Assembly (NCBI GenBank): GCA_902727945.1
Contig: CACVAV010000060.1
Coordinates: 1-9,582, forward strand
Origin: an uncultured Thiotrichaceae bacterium
Lineage (GTDB): Bacteria > Pseudomonadota > Gammaproteobacteria > Thiotrichales > Thiotrichaceae
DNA: 9,582 nt
Direction of reading: 5' to 3'
Each line of letters opens with the position of its first letter. The first letter of the stretch is position 1. This document shows, piece after piece, positions 1-6,674 of the stretch. The notes below the pieces were generated by a model. That model did not search any database, was not told the DNA's origin, and saw nothing but the letters and a program-made list of their open reading frames with translations. The translations under genes and the position numbers were made by a program.

Positions 1-233
1 TCGCTGGTTTTATCAAAACCGGCTCCAATAATAAGCGTTTGACGCTTACCGGCCAATTTACGGTAAGCCGGTATGGTCAGCGATTGCTCGGCTACTGTAG
101 TGTGTAAATTAATAGCTTCAAGCTGGAATTCTCTGGCTAAAGCGTGGCGGAATTCAGGCTTCAGGAAAATACTGTTTCCGGGATTAGCCAGTCTGTTTAT
201 TGTAGATATCCGTTCTATCTTTATTGTCATCAT
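1..233 (-). CDS. Hypothetical protein, N-terminal part only (runs off the window)
   Basis: An open frame of 77 complete codons reads from ATG at 233 to the window edge without a stop, so only the N-terminus is visible. The start is a double ATG (MMTIKIERIS). It is preceded by AGGA (minus strand, 240-243) with a 6-base spacer, which is a good ribosome site. The peptide then reads roughly NPGNSIFLKPEFRHALA, a hydrophilic stretch, and a glycine-rich LIIGAGFDKTS at residues 67-77. No signal peptide or membrane segment is seen. It is divergent from the exopolysaccharide tyrosine kinase gene, so a role in surface polysaccharide or cell envelope is a guess from context. The FLKPEF pattern loosely recalls N-termini of FemAB/GNAT-like transferases, but I do not recognise the family. 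Confidence is for a real gene, not for function. Confidence 0.6.
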   Translation of the reverse strand, partial: MMTIKIERISTINRLANPGNSIFLKPEFRHALAREFQLEAINLHTTVAEQSLTIPAYRKLAGKRQTLIIGAGFDKTS

Positions 234-261
234 TATGCATCCTGCATCTGTGTAATGAGTA

Positions 262-283
262 ACCTGCAAGATCCTTTGCAGGT
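262..283. promoter_or_regulatory. Perfect 8-bp inverted repeat in the divergent intergenic region
   Basis: ACCTGCAA (262-269) and TTGCAGGT (276-283) are perfect inverted arms around a 6-base centre. The element lies 29 bp upstream of the minus-strand start at 233 and about 225 bp upstream of the kinase start. It could be an operator for a dimeric regulator or an RNA hairpin in either leader. There is no U-tract, so it is not an intrinsic terminator. Its function is unknown. Confidence 0.35.
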
Positions 284-508
284 ATACATAACGAGTGTGG
301 TAACAGAAACGGACAGATGCCGGTTTAGATTGATTAATGGGAGCTTAAGGTTGACAGGTGGTGTGTCTTTCAAGGTGTTCTGTGCCGTTTATCTTCAAAA
401 ACAGGTCAGTGCGCAGGTTGGTAATTGCATCTGCGGTGAGGTGCGGGGAATATGGATAATCGGACTTCCGTGCTGCTTGCTGTCAGCCTGATAAAAGGTA
501 TATTTACC

Positions 509-2749
509 ATGAATGAAAGTATACGCGCCGCTTCTGACCTATCTGTTGCTCCCATGACATTCAAAACATTATGGCAACGCCTGATGCGGCAAAAGTTGTT
601 GATTGTATTGGTATTGCTCACCAGTTTATTGCTGGCAGGTTCGTTGACCTGGATGATGGCACCTTCTTACCGTGCTGTTTCCACCTTACAGATTGAAAAA
701 CAAGGTGCGCAAATTGTTAACTTTGGCGAGTTGAATAAGCCAACACCTGATCTGGGTGAACTTGATCCTTTTTTCCGTACGCAATACGAGCAACTGAAGA
801 GCAGAGCTTTAATTGCTAAGGTGATTGATGACCTGAGTCTGGAGCGCCGACTCTTTAATAAAGACTTCCGTACACCGCTGCGCAAGGCCTTTGATCAGTG
901 GGCAAGTGATACGCTCGGGCCTGCTGTGCGTTGGGTTAAAAGCCTGCTACCTCAAGATGTTAGCCCTGCCACTAAACCTGATCGGGTCGTCGATTTTCTT
1001 GAAGCACTTTATGTCGAGCCGGTAGAAAAAGCCCATTTAGTTAATGTGTTTTTTGAGTCCCCTGATGAAAAATTGTCTGCCGAAGTGGTTAACGCATTGG
1101 TGAATACTTTTATTCTGAATTCGATGAAAGAGGGCAGCCGTGGGGAAACGTATGCCCGGACTTTTTTGGGTCGGGAACTGGAAAAAGCCCGCGAGCGCCT
1201 GACTGACAGTGAAGAAGCGTTGGTTAACTATGCCAGAGAAAACAATATTTTAGAGGTGAATAATAGTCAGGTGACGCAGGAGCAGAAGCTGACAGAGTTG
1301 AATAAGGCGCTGGTCGGTGCTGAGCTGCGGCGGGTTGAAGCGCAAAGTCAGTTAAATCAGGCACGCGACCATGGTGATGTCACTGATATTCTGAATAATC
1401 CGACCCTGGCAGGATTAAAACAGCAATTAGCAACACTGGAAGCCAATTACCGCAAACTATCGGAGACTTTTAAACCTGCTTACCCTGATATGCAGCAGCT
1501 GGCAGGTGAGATCGCTTCACTCAGGAACAGGGTTAATGCGGAAACCACCAGGCTGACACGATCCATTGAATCCACTTACACGGCTACGACTAATTTAGAA
1601 AACCGTTTACGTAGTGATTTAGCGAATTTTCAGAATGAATTAGTCGATTTGCGTGACCGGGGTGTTGAGTACAAAGCTTTGCAGCGTGAGGTCGAAACCA
1701 GCAGTAAGCTTTACGATAGTCTGCTGCAACGTGTCAGTGAAGTGGGTGTGGCAGCAGGTGCCAGATCCAGTAATGTACGGATTGTTGATAAGGCCACACC
1801 CCCTGAGACATCATTCAGGCCCAATAAACCACTGAATCTGTTATTGGGCGGTGTACTCGGTTTGATGTTGGGTGCAGCGCTGGCTTTGTTACGTGAATCC
1901 TGGCGTAAGTCGCCGGAATCAGCCAGTGAGTTACAGGCGTTTAGTGGCTTGCCGGTGTTGGGTACGATACCCCATGTCAATAAGCGAAACCGCCGTGCCT
2001 TACCGATGGCCGCCGTGCGGGAAGTGGGTTCGCCGGTTGCTGAGGCGTACCGTGTTGCTGCAACAAATTTGAAGTTCGCCGGGTCGGAGGGCATGCCGGG
2101 TAGTTTATTGCTGACCAGCCTTAATCCGGGTGAGGGTAAGTCAACCTCATCAGTCAACCTGGCGCTGAGTCTGGCTCAGATTGGTTATAAAGTACTGCTG
2201 GTTGATGCTGATTTACGCCGCCCGACATTGCATGAGAAAATGGCTTTGAATAATCATGTTGGCCTGACGGAATACCTGTATGGCGATATGGAGTTATCCA
2301 AAGTGACCCAGCGCATCGACAGTGTTAAGAATGCCTTTGTGATTACTGCCGGAATGCTTAATCTTGATCCGGTTGAAGCGTTGTCGAATGAAAAAATGAT
2401 AAAGCTGGTTGAGATGTCCGCGCAGTATTTTGATATTACGCTGCTGGATGCGCCGCCACTTACCGGTTTTGCTGATGCTTTATTGCTGGCTGAAATGGCT
2501 GATGCGACCCTATTAGTCAGCAGTGAAAATATCCATGCCGATAAAGACAGGTTGATTGTTGCACTGGATCAGCTGCAACGTGTTAAGCAAAATGTTATCG
2601 GTTGGTTGGTGGTCAAGGCGCATCAAGGGGTGGTGTCTGAGCAGTATTATGTCCGTTATAGCCAGAACGCAACCCGGCGGAAAAACCTGGATACTACCCT
2701 GGTGACTCCGATGATGTTACAAAAAAAGGGATTGAACCTGACTAAGTGA
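509..2749 (+). CDS. Polysaccharide co-polymerase / tyrosine autokinase, GumC-Wzc family
   Basis: This inner-membrane protein controls chain length and export of an exopolysaccharide and is predicted to autophosphorylate on tyrosine. Residues are numbered from the in-frame ATG at 452. A Wzz-type N-terminus has its first membrane helix at about 48-68. A long periplasmic coiled-coil part (about 230-420) leads to a GNVR-like segment and a proline-rich stretch (PPETSFRPNKP). The second helix is at about 461-480. The cytoplasmic BY-kinase domain has Walker A NPGEGKST (K563), Walker A' VLLVDADLRRP (D585, D587) and Walker B LLDAPP (D666). The C-terminal tyrosine cluster is short (Y732, Y733, Y736). 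I prefer the ATG at 509 (AAAAGG 10 bases upstream, 746 residues). It puts the first helix near residue 29, as is usual, and drops an atypical 19-residue extension. The ATG at 452, with GAGG 10 bases upstream, is the alternative (765 residues). Oddity: the EX2RX2R oligomerisation motif reads EAYRVAATNL, so its last Arg is Ala. Confidence 0.93.
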   Translation: MNESIRAASDLSVAPMTFKTLWQRLMRQKLLIVLVLLTSLLLAGSLTWMMAPSYRAVSTLQIEKQGAQIVNFGELNKPTPDLGELDPFFRTQYEQLKSRALIAKVIDDLSLERRLFNKDFRTPLRKAFDQWASDTLGPAVRWVKSLLPQDVSPATKPDRVVDFLEALYVEPVEKAHLVNVFFESPDEKLSAEVVNALVNTFILNSMKEGSRGETYARTFLGRELEKARERLTDSEEALVNYARENNILEVNNSQVTQEQKLTELNKALVGAELRRVEAQSQLNQARDHGDVTDILNNPTLAGLKQQLATLEANYRKLSETFKPAYPDMQQLAGEIASLRNRVNAETTRLTRSIESTYTATTNLENRLRSDLANFQNELVDLRDRGVEYKALQREVETSSKLYDSLLQRVSEVGVAAGARSSNVRIVDKATPPETSFRPNKPLNLLLGGVLGLMLGAALALLRESWRKSPESASELQAFSGLPVLGTIPHVNKRNRRALPMAAVREVGSPVAEAYRVAATNLKFAGSEGMPGSLLLTSLNPGEGKSTSSVNLALSLAQIGYKVLLVDADLRRPTLHEKMALNNHVGLTEYLYGDMELSKVTQRIDSVKNAFVITAGMLNLDPVEALSNEKMIKLVEMSAQYFDITLLDAPPLTGFADALLLAEMADATLLVSSENIHADKDRLIVALDQLQRVKQNVIGWLVVKAHQGVVSEQYYVRYSQNATRRKNLDTTLVTPMMLQKKGLNLTK

Positions 2750-2755
2750 AGTGGG

Positions 2756-2825
2756 CTTCGATTCCGCTCAGCCCTTCAGCCCTGGGGCAGTACCTACCGG
2801 GTTCGCGCCCTGAGCGGAGCCGAAG
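2756..2825. repeat. Large imperfect inverted repeat between convergent genes (dispersed-repeat type, possible bidirectional terminator)
   Basis: The 16-base arms 2756-2771 (CTTCGATTCCGCTCAG) and 2810-2825 (CTGAGCGGAGCCGAAG) are inverted copies differing at two central positions, one of which would be a G-U pair in RNA. The 38-base loop is GC-rich. The element begins 6 bases after the kinase stop and ends 36 bases before the end of rep, so transcripts of both convergent genes would fold it. The arms resemble the CTTCGACTCCGCTCAG type of repeat that I recall from intergenic regions of many bacterial genomes. There is no U-tract, so termination would not be of the classical intrinsic kind. Confidence 0.7.
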
Positions 2826-2861
2826 GGCAGGCAGGTTTACACCGGGTTACCGGACGAGGTA

Positions 2862-4859
2862 TTAGTCACCCAACAGATCCATCAGGCTGGATACATAAGC
2901 CTTGGTCGTTTCCTGACGTTGTTCCGGTGTAACGATTCTATGGCCTTCCCATTCGATGTGTTCAGCCGGTAATTCCTCAAGAAAGCGACTGGGGTCACAA
3001 GTCATGGATTCGCCATAACGGGAACGGGTTTTTGCATAGCTGACGGTGAGGTGTGTTTTAGCGCGGGTAATACCGACATAAGTCAGTCGGCGTTCTTCCT
3101 GTATGCCTGCTTCATCCTGACTATTCATGTGTGGCAGTATGTCTTCTTCAGCACCCACCAGAAAAACATAAGGGAACTCCAGCCCTTTCGCAGCATGCAG
3201 TGTCATCAGGGTGACAGCATCCTGCTCCTCTTCTTCATTGTTACGCTCCAGCATATCAATCAGGCTCATGTGTGCCACGATTTCAGAGAGCGTTTCTTTG
3301 CCTGCGCCATCGTTATGTAATGTTTTGACCCATTCAACAATTTCCCAAACATTTGACATGCGCCGCTCGGCCATTTTAGGCGACTTGGAGTTTTGCAGTA
3401 GCCAGTCTTCATAGTGGATATCGAAGATAATGCGTTTAACCAATGCACCGGGTTCACTGTCTTCATTCAGTCGCATCATTTCCGTCAGCCAATGCAGGAA
3501 AGTATCCATGCGCTGGCGTGCTTTGGCAGAAATCCGTTCAGCAAAGCCCATTTCCTGTGCTGCATTGAACAGGCTGGTTCCGCGTTCCTGTGCGTATTCA
3601 CCGAGTTTTTCCAGCGTAGCTGCGCCAATTTCACGGCGTGGGGTGTTGACTACCCGCAGGAAGGCCGTGTCATCATTCTGGTTGCTGATAATACGCAGGT
3701 AGCTGAGAATATCTTTGACTTCAGCATGCTCAAAAAATGAGGTGCCCCCGGTCAATTTGTAGGGAATGTTATTTTCCCGTAATAATTTCTCAAACAGGCG
3801 ACTCTGGTGATTACTGCGGTACAGAATAGCGAAGTCTTTTGAGGGCGTACGCTCGCGAAACTGGCGTTTCATAATTTCACCGACGACTTTTTCACTCTCA
3901 TGCTGAGCGGTACGGCAGGGCATGATCAGGATCGGATCACCTTCACCTAAGGTACTCCACAGGTTTTTCTCAAACAGGTGCGGGTTATTCGCGATCAGAT
4001 GATTAGCACTTGCCAGAATGCGTTTGGTTGAGCGGTAGTTTTGTTCCAGCTTAACTACTTTCAGCAGTGGGTAGTCTTTCTGTAACTGATCCAGATTTTC
4101 AGGCCGTGCGCCACGCCAGGCATAAATAGACTGATCATCATCACCCACCGCAGTGATGCCGCCGGTAACACCCGCCAACTGGCGGATTAGCCGGTACTGA
4201 CAGGCATTGGTATCCTGATACTCATCGACTAACAGGTACCGTAAACGATTTTGCCATTTTTCCAGCACATCGGGGTGTTGATCGAATAGCTGCACAGGCA
4301 TAACAATCAGGTCATCGAAATCCACGGCATTATAGGCTCTGATCTGACGCTGGTATTTTTCGTACAGCCGTGCTGCCTGAACATCCTGTTCATTGATAGC
4401 CTGCTGCATGGCTTGTTCGGGGTTGATAAAGTCATTTTTCCAGCGGGATATTTGCCAGCGGATGTCGTCGACTTCCTCAATATCATCTTTAAGCGCTAAT
4501 TCCTTCAGAATAGTGGCGCTATCTTGTGAATCCAGAATCGAAAATCCGGATTTATAGCCCATTTTTTTGACTTCACGTTTGAGGATATTCAGACCCAGTG
4601 TATGGAAAGTGGACACCGTGAGGCCTTTTGCTTCTTCTTTAGATAATATCTGCATCACCCGCTCTTTCATTTCACGGGCGGCTTTATTGGTAAAGGTGAT
4701 GGCCGCAATTTGTCGGGCATCATAATTGGCTTTGCGGATCAGCCAGGCGATTTTTTGCGTGATGACACTGGTTTTGCCACTGCCCGCGCCAGCCAGTACC
4801 AGCAGAGGAGTACCCAGGTGTGCGACTGCGGCTTGTTGTTGTGGATTGAGTGCGTGCAT
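2862..4859 (-). CDS. rep: ATP-dependent DNA helicase Rep
   Basis: This is a superfamily 1A 3'-to-5' helicase that restarts stalled replication forks and clears proteins from DNA ahead of the fork. At 665 residues it is close to the 673 of E. coli Rep. Motifs are in order: Q motif LNPQQQAAV (Q8); motif I AGAGSGKT (23-30, K29); Ia AITFTNKAA (53-61); Ib TVSTFHTLGL (81-90); II LLVDEYQDTN (D212, E213); III VGDDDQSIYAWRG (238-250); IV LEQNYRST (271-278); V TLHAAKGLEF (553-562); VI YVGITRA (594-600). All key residues are present. The start MHALNPQQQ fits the family, where the Q motif lies within the first ten residues. The ribosome site is weak. UvrD or PcrA is less likely: the protein is shorter than UvrD, and the sequence through motifs III-IV and the 2B region reads like Rep. 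The gene is divergent from iscR and convergent with the tyrosine kinase gene. Confidence 0.95.
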   Translation of the reverse strand: MHALNPQQQAAVAHLGTPLLVLAGAGSGKTSVITQKIAWLIRKANYDARQIAAITFTNKAAREMKERVMQILSKEEAKGLTVSTFHTLGLNILKREVKKMGYKSGFSILDSQDSATILKELALKDDIEEVDDIRWQISRWKNDFINPEQAMQQAINEQDVQAARLYEKYQRQIRAYNAVDFDDLIVMPVQLFDQHPDVLEKWQNRLRYLLVDEYQDTNACQYRLIRQLAGVTGGITAVGDDDQSIYAWRGARPENLDQLQKDYPLLKVVKLEQNYRSTKRILASANHLIANNPHLFEKNLWSTLGEGDPILIMPCRTAQHESEKVVGEIMKRQFRERTPSKDFAILYRSNHQSRLFEKLLRENNIPYKLTGGTSFFEHAEVKDILSYLRIISNQNDDTAFLRVVNTPRREIGAATLEKLGEYAQERGTSLFNAAQEMGFAERISAKARQRMDTFLHWLTEMMRLNEDSEPGALVKRIIFDIHYEDWLLQNSKSPKMAERRMSNVWEIVEWVKTLHNDGAGKETLSEIVAHMSLIDMLERNNEEEEQDAVTLMTLHAAKGLEFPYVFLVGAEEDILPHMNSQDEAGIQEERRLTYVGITRAKTHLTVSYAKTRSRYGESMTCDPSRFLEELPAEHIEWEGHRIVTPEQRQETTKAYVSSLMDLLGD

Positions 4860-4890
4860 TTTGCCGGTTTTTATCTGAAAGAGGGTATCT

Positions 4891-4918
4891 ATAATGCCTT
4901 CTATGCAGAAAATGACAA
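4891..4918 (-). promoter_or_regulatory. Candidate sigma-70 promoter for rep
   Basis: On the minus strand, TTGTCA (4913-4918, 5 of 6 matches to the -35 consensus) is followed after 16 bases by CATTAT (4891-4896, 4 of 6 to the -10). A start near 4884 would give a leader of about 25 bases to the rep ATG at 4859. The match is moderate and the placement is sensible. Confidence 0.35.
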
Positions 4919-4983
4919 GCCCGAAAAAGCTGAGTTATTGTTCATCGGAGTCATCAGTAGCTAGTTGTCGTGTCATTCAAATA

Positions 4984-5008
4984 ATTCTTGACTGTTATGG
5001 TAGGTTTT
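4984..5008 (+). promoter_or_regulatory. IscR type-1-like binding site overlapping the -35
   Basis: By my alignment, 20 of 25 positions fit the E. coli IscR type-1 consensus as I recall it, whose core halves are YYGACTR and YAGTCRR. The left half CTTGACTG (4987-4994) matches fully and contains the -35 hexamer. Mismatches fall at 4986, 4999, 5002, 5005 and 5007. [2Fe-2S]-IscR bound here would block RNA polymerase. Confidence 0.55.
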
Positions 5009-5016
5009 ACTAATAT
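4988..5016 (+). promoter_or_regulatory. Sigma-70 promoter of iscR
   Basis: TTGACT (4988-4993, 5 of 6 to the -35) is followed after exactly 17 bases by TAATAT (5011-5016, 4 of 6 to the -10). It lies about 50-80 bases upstream of the iscR ATG. Both IscR-like operators overlap it, which suits autorepression. Confidence 0.6.
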
Positions 5017-5037
5017 CCTAGTGTATTACTCAAGAAT
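5013..5037 (+). promoter_or_regulatory. Second IscR type-1-like binding site, over the -10 and start region
   Basis: This window also fits 20 of 25 positions of the recalled type-1 consensus. Its right half, TTACTCAAG (5026-5034), is the better one. It lies 29 bp downstream of the first site, so a pair of sites covers the promoter as described for the E. coli iscR promoter. Mismatches fall at 5016, 5019, 5021, 5029 and 5035. Confidence 0.45.
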
Positions 5038-5068
5038 TTAACCCCCGCACGATTGCAGGAGAATTATC

Positions 5069-5563
5069 ATGAAACTTTCTACGAAAGGGAGATACGCTGT
5101 GACGGCGATGATGGATTTGGCCATCCATGATCACGATGGCCCGGTTACTCTGGCTGATATATCTAACTGCCAGGGAATTTCGTTGTCGTACCTGGAGCAG
5201 CTTTTTTCAAAGTTACGCAAACATCATCTGGTTGAAGGTGTGCGCGGCCCGGGCGGTGGCTATCGTTTGGGTATGCCTGCCAGTCAAATCAGTATCGCGC
5301 AGATTATAACGGCGGTTGATGAAAATATTGATGCGACCCGGTGCAAAGGTAAGGAAGACTGTCTGAGTGGTGAGAAGTGCCTGACGCATGAACTGTGGTC
5401 AGATCTGAGTGAGCGCCTGTATAACTTTCTGGATGAGTTGACACTGTCAAGCTTTATCAACCGTCCGGAAGTACGTGCAGTATCACGGCGGCAGGATACC
5501 ACCGCCAGCAGAATCGCGACTATGTTTCCACCTCGCATACCCCTCTTAGTGGCGAATATGTGA
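5069..5563 (+). CDS. iscR: Fe-S cluster-sensing transcriptional regulator IscR (Rrf2 family)
   Basis: IscR holds a [2Fe-2S] cluster. In the holo form it represses the isc promoter at type-1 sites, and it binds type-2 sites with or without the cluster. The 164-residue protein (E. coli IscR is 162) starts MKLSTKGRYAVTAMMDLA and has a winged-helix domain including GISLSYLEQLF (36-46) and wing VRGPGGGYRLG (58-68). The cluster ligands Cys92, Cys98, Cys104 and His107 are all present, and in E. coli register. The start is fixed by AGGAGA (5057-5062) six bases upstream. Its own promoter carries two IscR-like operators. It stands alone: the next gene converges on it after 15 bases, so no iscS, iscU or iscA is co-transcribed in this window. 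The C-terminus after residue 143 is not conserved. A generic Rrf2 regulator is ruled out by the cluster ligands. Confidence 0.95.
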   Translation: MKLSTKGRYAVTAMMDLAIHDHDGPVTLADISNCQGISLSYLEQLFSKLRKHHLVEGVRGPGGGYRLGMPASQISIAQIITAVDENIDATRCKGKEDCLSGEKCLTHELWSDLSERLYNFLDELTLSSFINRPEVRAVSRRQDTTASRIATMFPPRIPLLVANM

Positions 5564-5578
5564 CAGGTGGTTTGTCAA

Positions 5579-6370
5579 TCAGGCTGGCATAAATGTCTCA
5601 GCAGCTGGCCTGAGCGACTGCGTTTTAACGGTATAGCCTGCCTTGAGGTCAGTCTTAATCTGGTGGAGCTTCATTTGTGGTTCAATTTCCAGCATGGTCA
5701 ATGTACCCAAGCCCCTGTCTTTCGGGTAAGCAGCACCCGTATCAATATAGACAATATTACTTTCACGAACCGGTTTATGAACCGGTGTGTGGCCAAAAAT
5801 AATCATATCAATACCTGAAATAGGTTGGGTTCTTCCCATCATCTGAATCTGCTTGAAGCGGGTTCGCGACCATAACGCCTGATCGATAACATCCTGATCA
5901 TAGTCCAGTTGTGAAATAAAATTTTGCCACGACATACCGGTTGGAATATCAGCGTGGACAATACCAATCCGGCCTTTGCCGGTACTGACTTCCATGGCCA
6001 ATGGTAATTTACCGATCACATTTCTGATTCGGTGATGCAGGTGCGTAGGTATGTTCTGCCACCAGTCGCCGCCATTGAATGTTGTCCAGTTTTTGCTGAT
6101 CTGATTATTAGCAGCAGAATCCAGCAGCATTTGTTCGTGGTTGCCCCGGATGGCATGGAACCAGTCATAATTCAGAAATTCGATAGCACGCTCTGATTCA
6201 GGGCCACGATCAATCAGGTCACCGACTGAAAATACCCGGTCTTTTTGTGGGTCAAAATCGACTTGCCACAATAATTTTTCAAATGCAAAGAAGTGTCCGT
6301 GAATGTCACCGACGACAAAATCACGGCCTTTCGCATTGTGGTTGAAAAATCTAAATGCTTTATATGACAT
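5579..6370 (-). CDS. PPP-family metallophosphoesterase, lambda phosphatase / PrpA-like Ser/Thr protein phosphatase
   Basis: This is a two-metal phosphoesterase, probably removing phosphate from serine, threonine or tyrosine in proteins. Residues are numbered from the in-frame GTG at 6376. The signature motifs are GDIHG (23-27; D24, H26), GDLIDRGP (52-59; D53) and RGNHEQM (77-83; N79, H80). HADIP follows (H141), then FGHTPV (194-199; H196). They match the lambda phosphatase metal ligands in order and spacing, and NGGDWW and YIDTGA also follow that family. ApaH is less likely because the region after GNHE reads like lambda phosphatase. The ATG at 6370 (263 residues) is preferred, with GTGAG just upstream; GTG at 6376 is possible. 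A C-terminal tail of about 30 residues goes beyond the lambda enzyme (221 residues). It converges on iscR with 15 bases between. No signal peptide or membrane segment is seen. Confidence 0.88.
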   Translation of the reverse strand: MSYKAFRFFNHNAKGRDFVVGDIHGHFFAFEKLLWQVDFDPQKDRVFSVGDLIDRGPESERAIEFLNYDWFHAIRGNHEQMLLDSAANNQISKNWTTFNGGDWWQNIPTHLHHRIRNVIGKLPLAMEVSTGKGRIGIVHADIPTGMSWQNFISQLDYDQDVIDQALWSRTRFKQIQMMGRTQPISGIDMIIFGHTPVHKPVRESNIVYIDTGAAYPKDRGLGTLTMLEIEPQMKLHQIKTDLKAGYTVKTQSLRPAAETFMPA

Positions 6371-6434
6371 CAACACTCACACTGGGTAGATAGTAAGAGG
6401 AATAAACTAAGCATTGGGCAGCCTAATGAATTCT

Positions 6435-6463
6435 ATTATGTGCTTCGTGATTTCATGTATCGA
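6435..6463 (-). promoter_or_regulatory. Candidate promoter for the phosphatase gene
   Basis: On the minus strand, TCGATA (6458-6463, 4 of 6 to the -35) is followed after 17 bases by CATAAT (6435-6440, 5 of 6 to the -10). The ATG at 6370 lies about 65 bases downstream. This is a moderate match in AT-rich DNA. Confidence 0.35.
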
Positions 6464-6471
6464 CTGAAATA

Positions 6472-6500
6472 CTGACTAACGTGGAGTAGTACAGTATAAA
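6472..6500 (+). promoter_or_regulatory. Candidate plus-strand promoter with no clear gene behind it
   Basis: CTGACT (6472-6477, 4 of 6 to the -35) is followed after exactly 17 bases by TATAAA (6495-6500, 5 of 6 to the -10). A transcript from about 6507 would cover only a 31-codon frame (6544-6639), and would then run antisense into the DUF423 gene. It may be a chance match, or the promoter of a small RNA. Confidence 0.25.
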
Positions 6501-6554
6501 CCGTCGGCCCGAAGCATTTTATTTAAACATTGAACAATACCGTATGAAAAATAT

Positions 6555-6586
6555 GCAAAAAATTCCGTTAGTTACAACTAATCCGG
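6555..6586 (-). terminator. Probable intrinsic terminator after the DUF423 gene
   Basis: Read on the minus strand, CCG-(GA bulge)-TTAGT pairs with ACTAACGG around a TGTA loop (6565-6586). AATTTTTT follows directly (6557-6564). It lies 88 bases past the DUF423 stop. The stem is short and AT-rich, so it would be weak, but the U-tract is in the right place. Confidence 0.4.
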
Positions 6587-6674
6587 TAGTTGAGGCAATT
6601 TTCCATGTTGAGGGTCATTCAGTTTGCATTAATCTATAGAGCGCAGTGAAGTCGATTTGGTTGCAAATTTATTA

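Noticed and set aside
351..356. TTGACA as the -35 of a kinase promoter
   Set aside because: The hexamer is perfect, but no acceptable -10 is found 16-18 bases downstream. I also found no sigma-54 GG-N10-GC pair: GGTTGGTAATTGC near 415-427 has one base too few between the pairs.
144..491. Plus-strand frame of about 115 codons over the left intergenic region
   Set aside because: It overlaps the well-supported minus-strand gene start at 233 and the kinase start, has no good ribosome site and has an unconvincing cysteine-rich composition.
452..508. N-terminal extension of the tyrosine kinase from the ATG at 452
   Set aside because: GAGG lies 10 bases upstream, so it is possible. However, the extra 19 residues look unlike GumC/Wzc N-termini and push the first membrane helix to residue 48. 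The ATG at 509 with AAAAGG fits better.
1711..2157. Minus-strand frame of 148 codons inside the tyrosine kinase gene
   Set aside because: It is a shadow of the conserved GNVR and Walker A coding region on the other strand, with no family likeness.
2756..2825. CRISPR or attachment-site interpretation of the inverted repeat
   Set aside because: There is a single dyad with no repeated spacer units, no integrase or cas gene nearby and no direct repeats flanking it.
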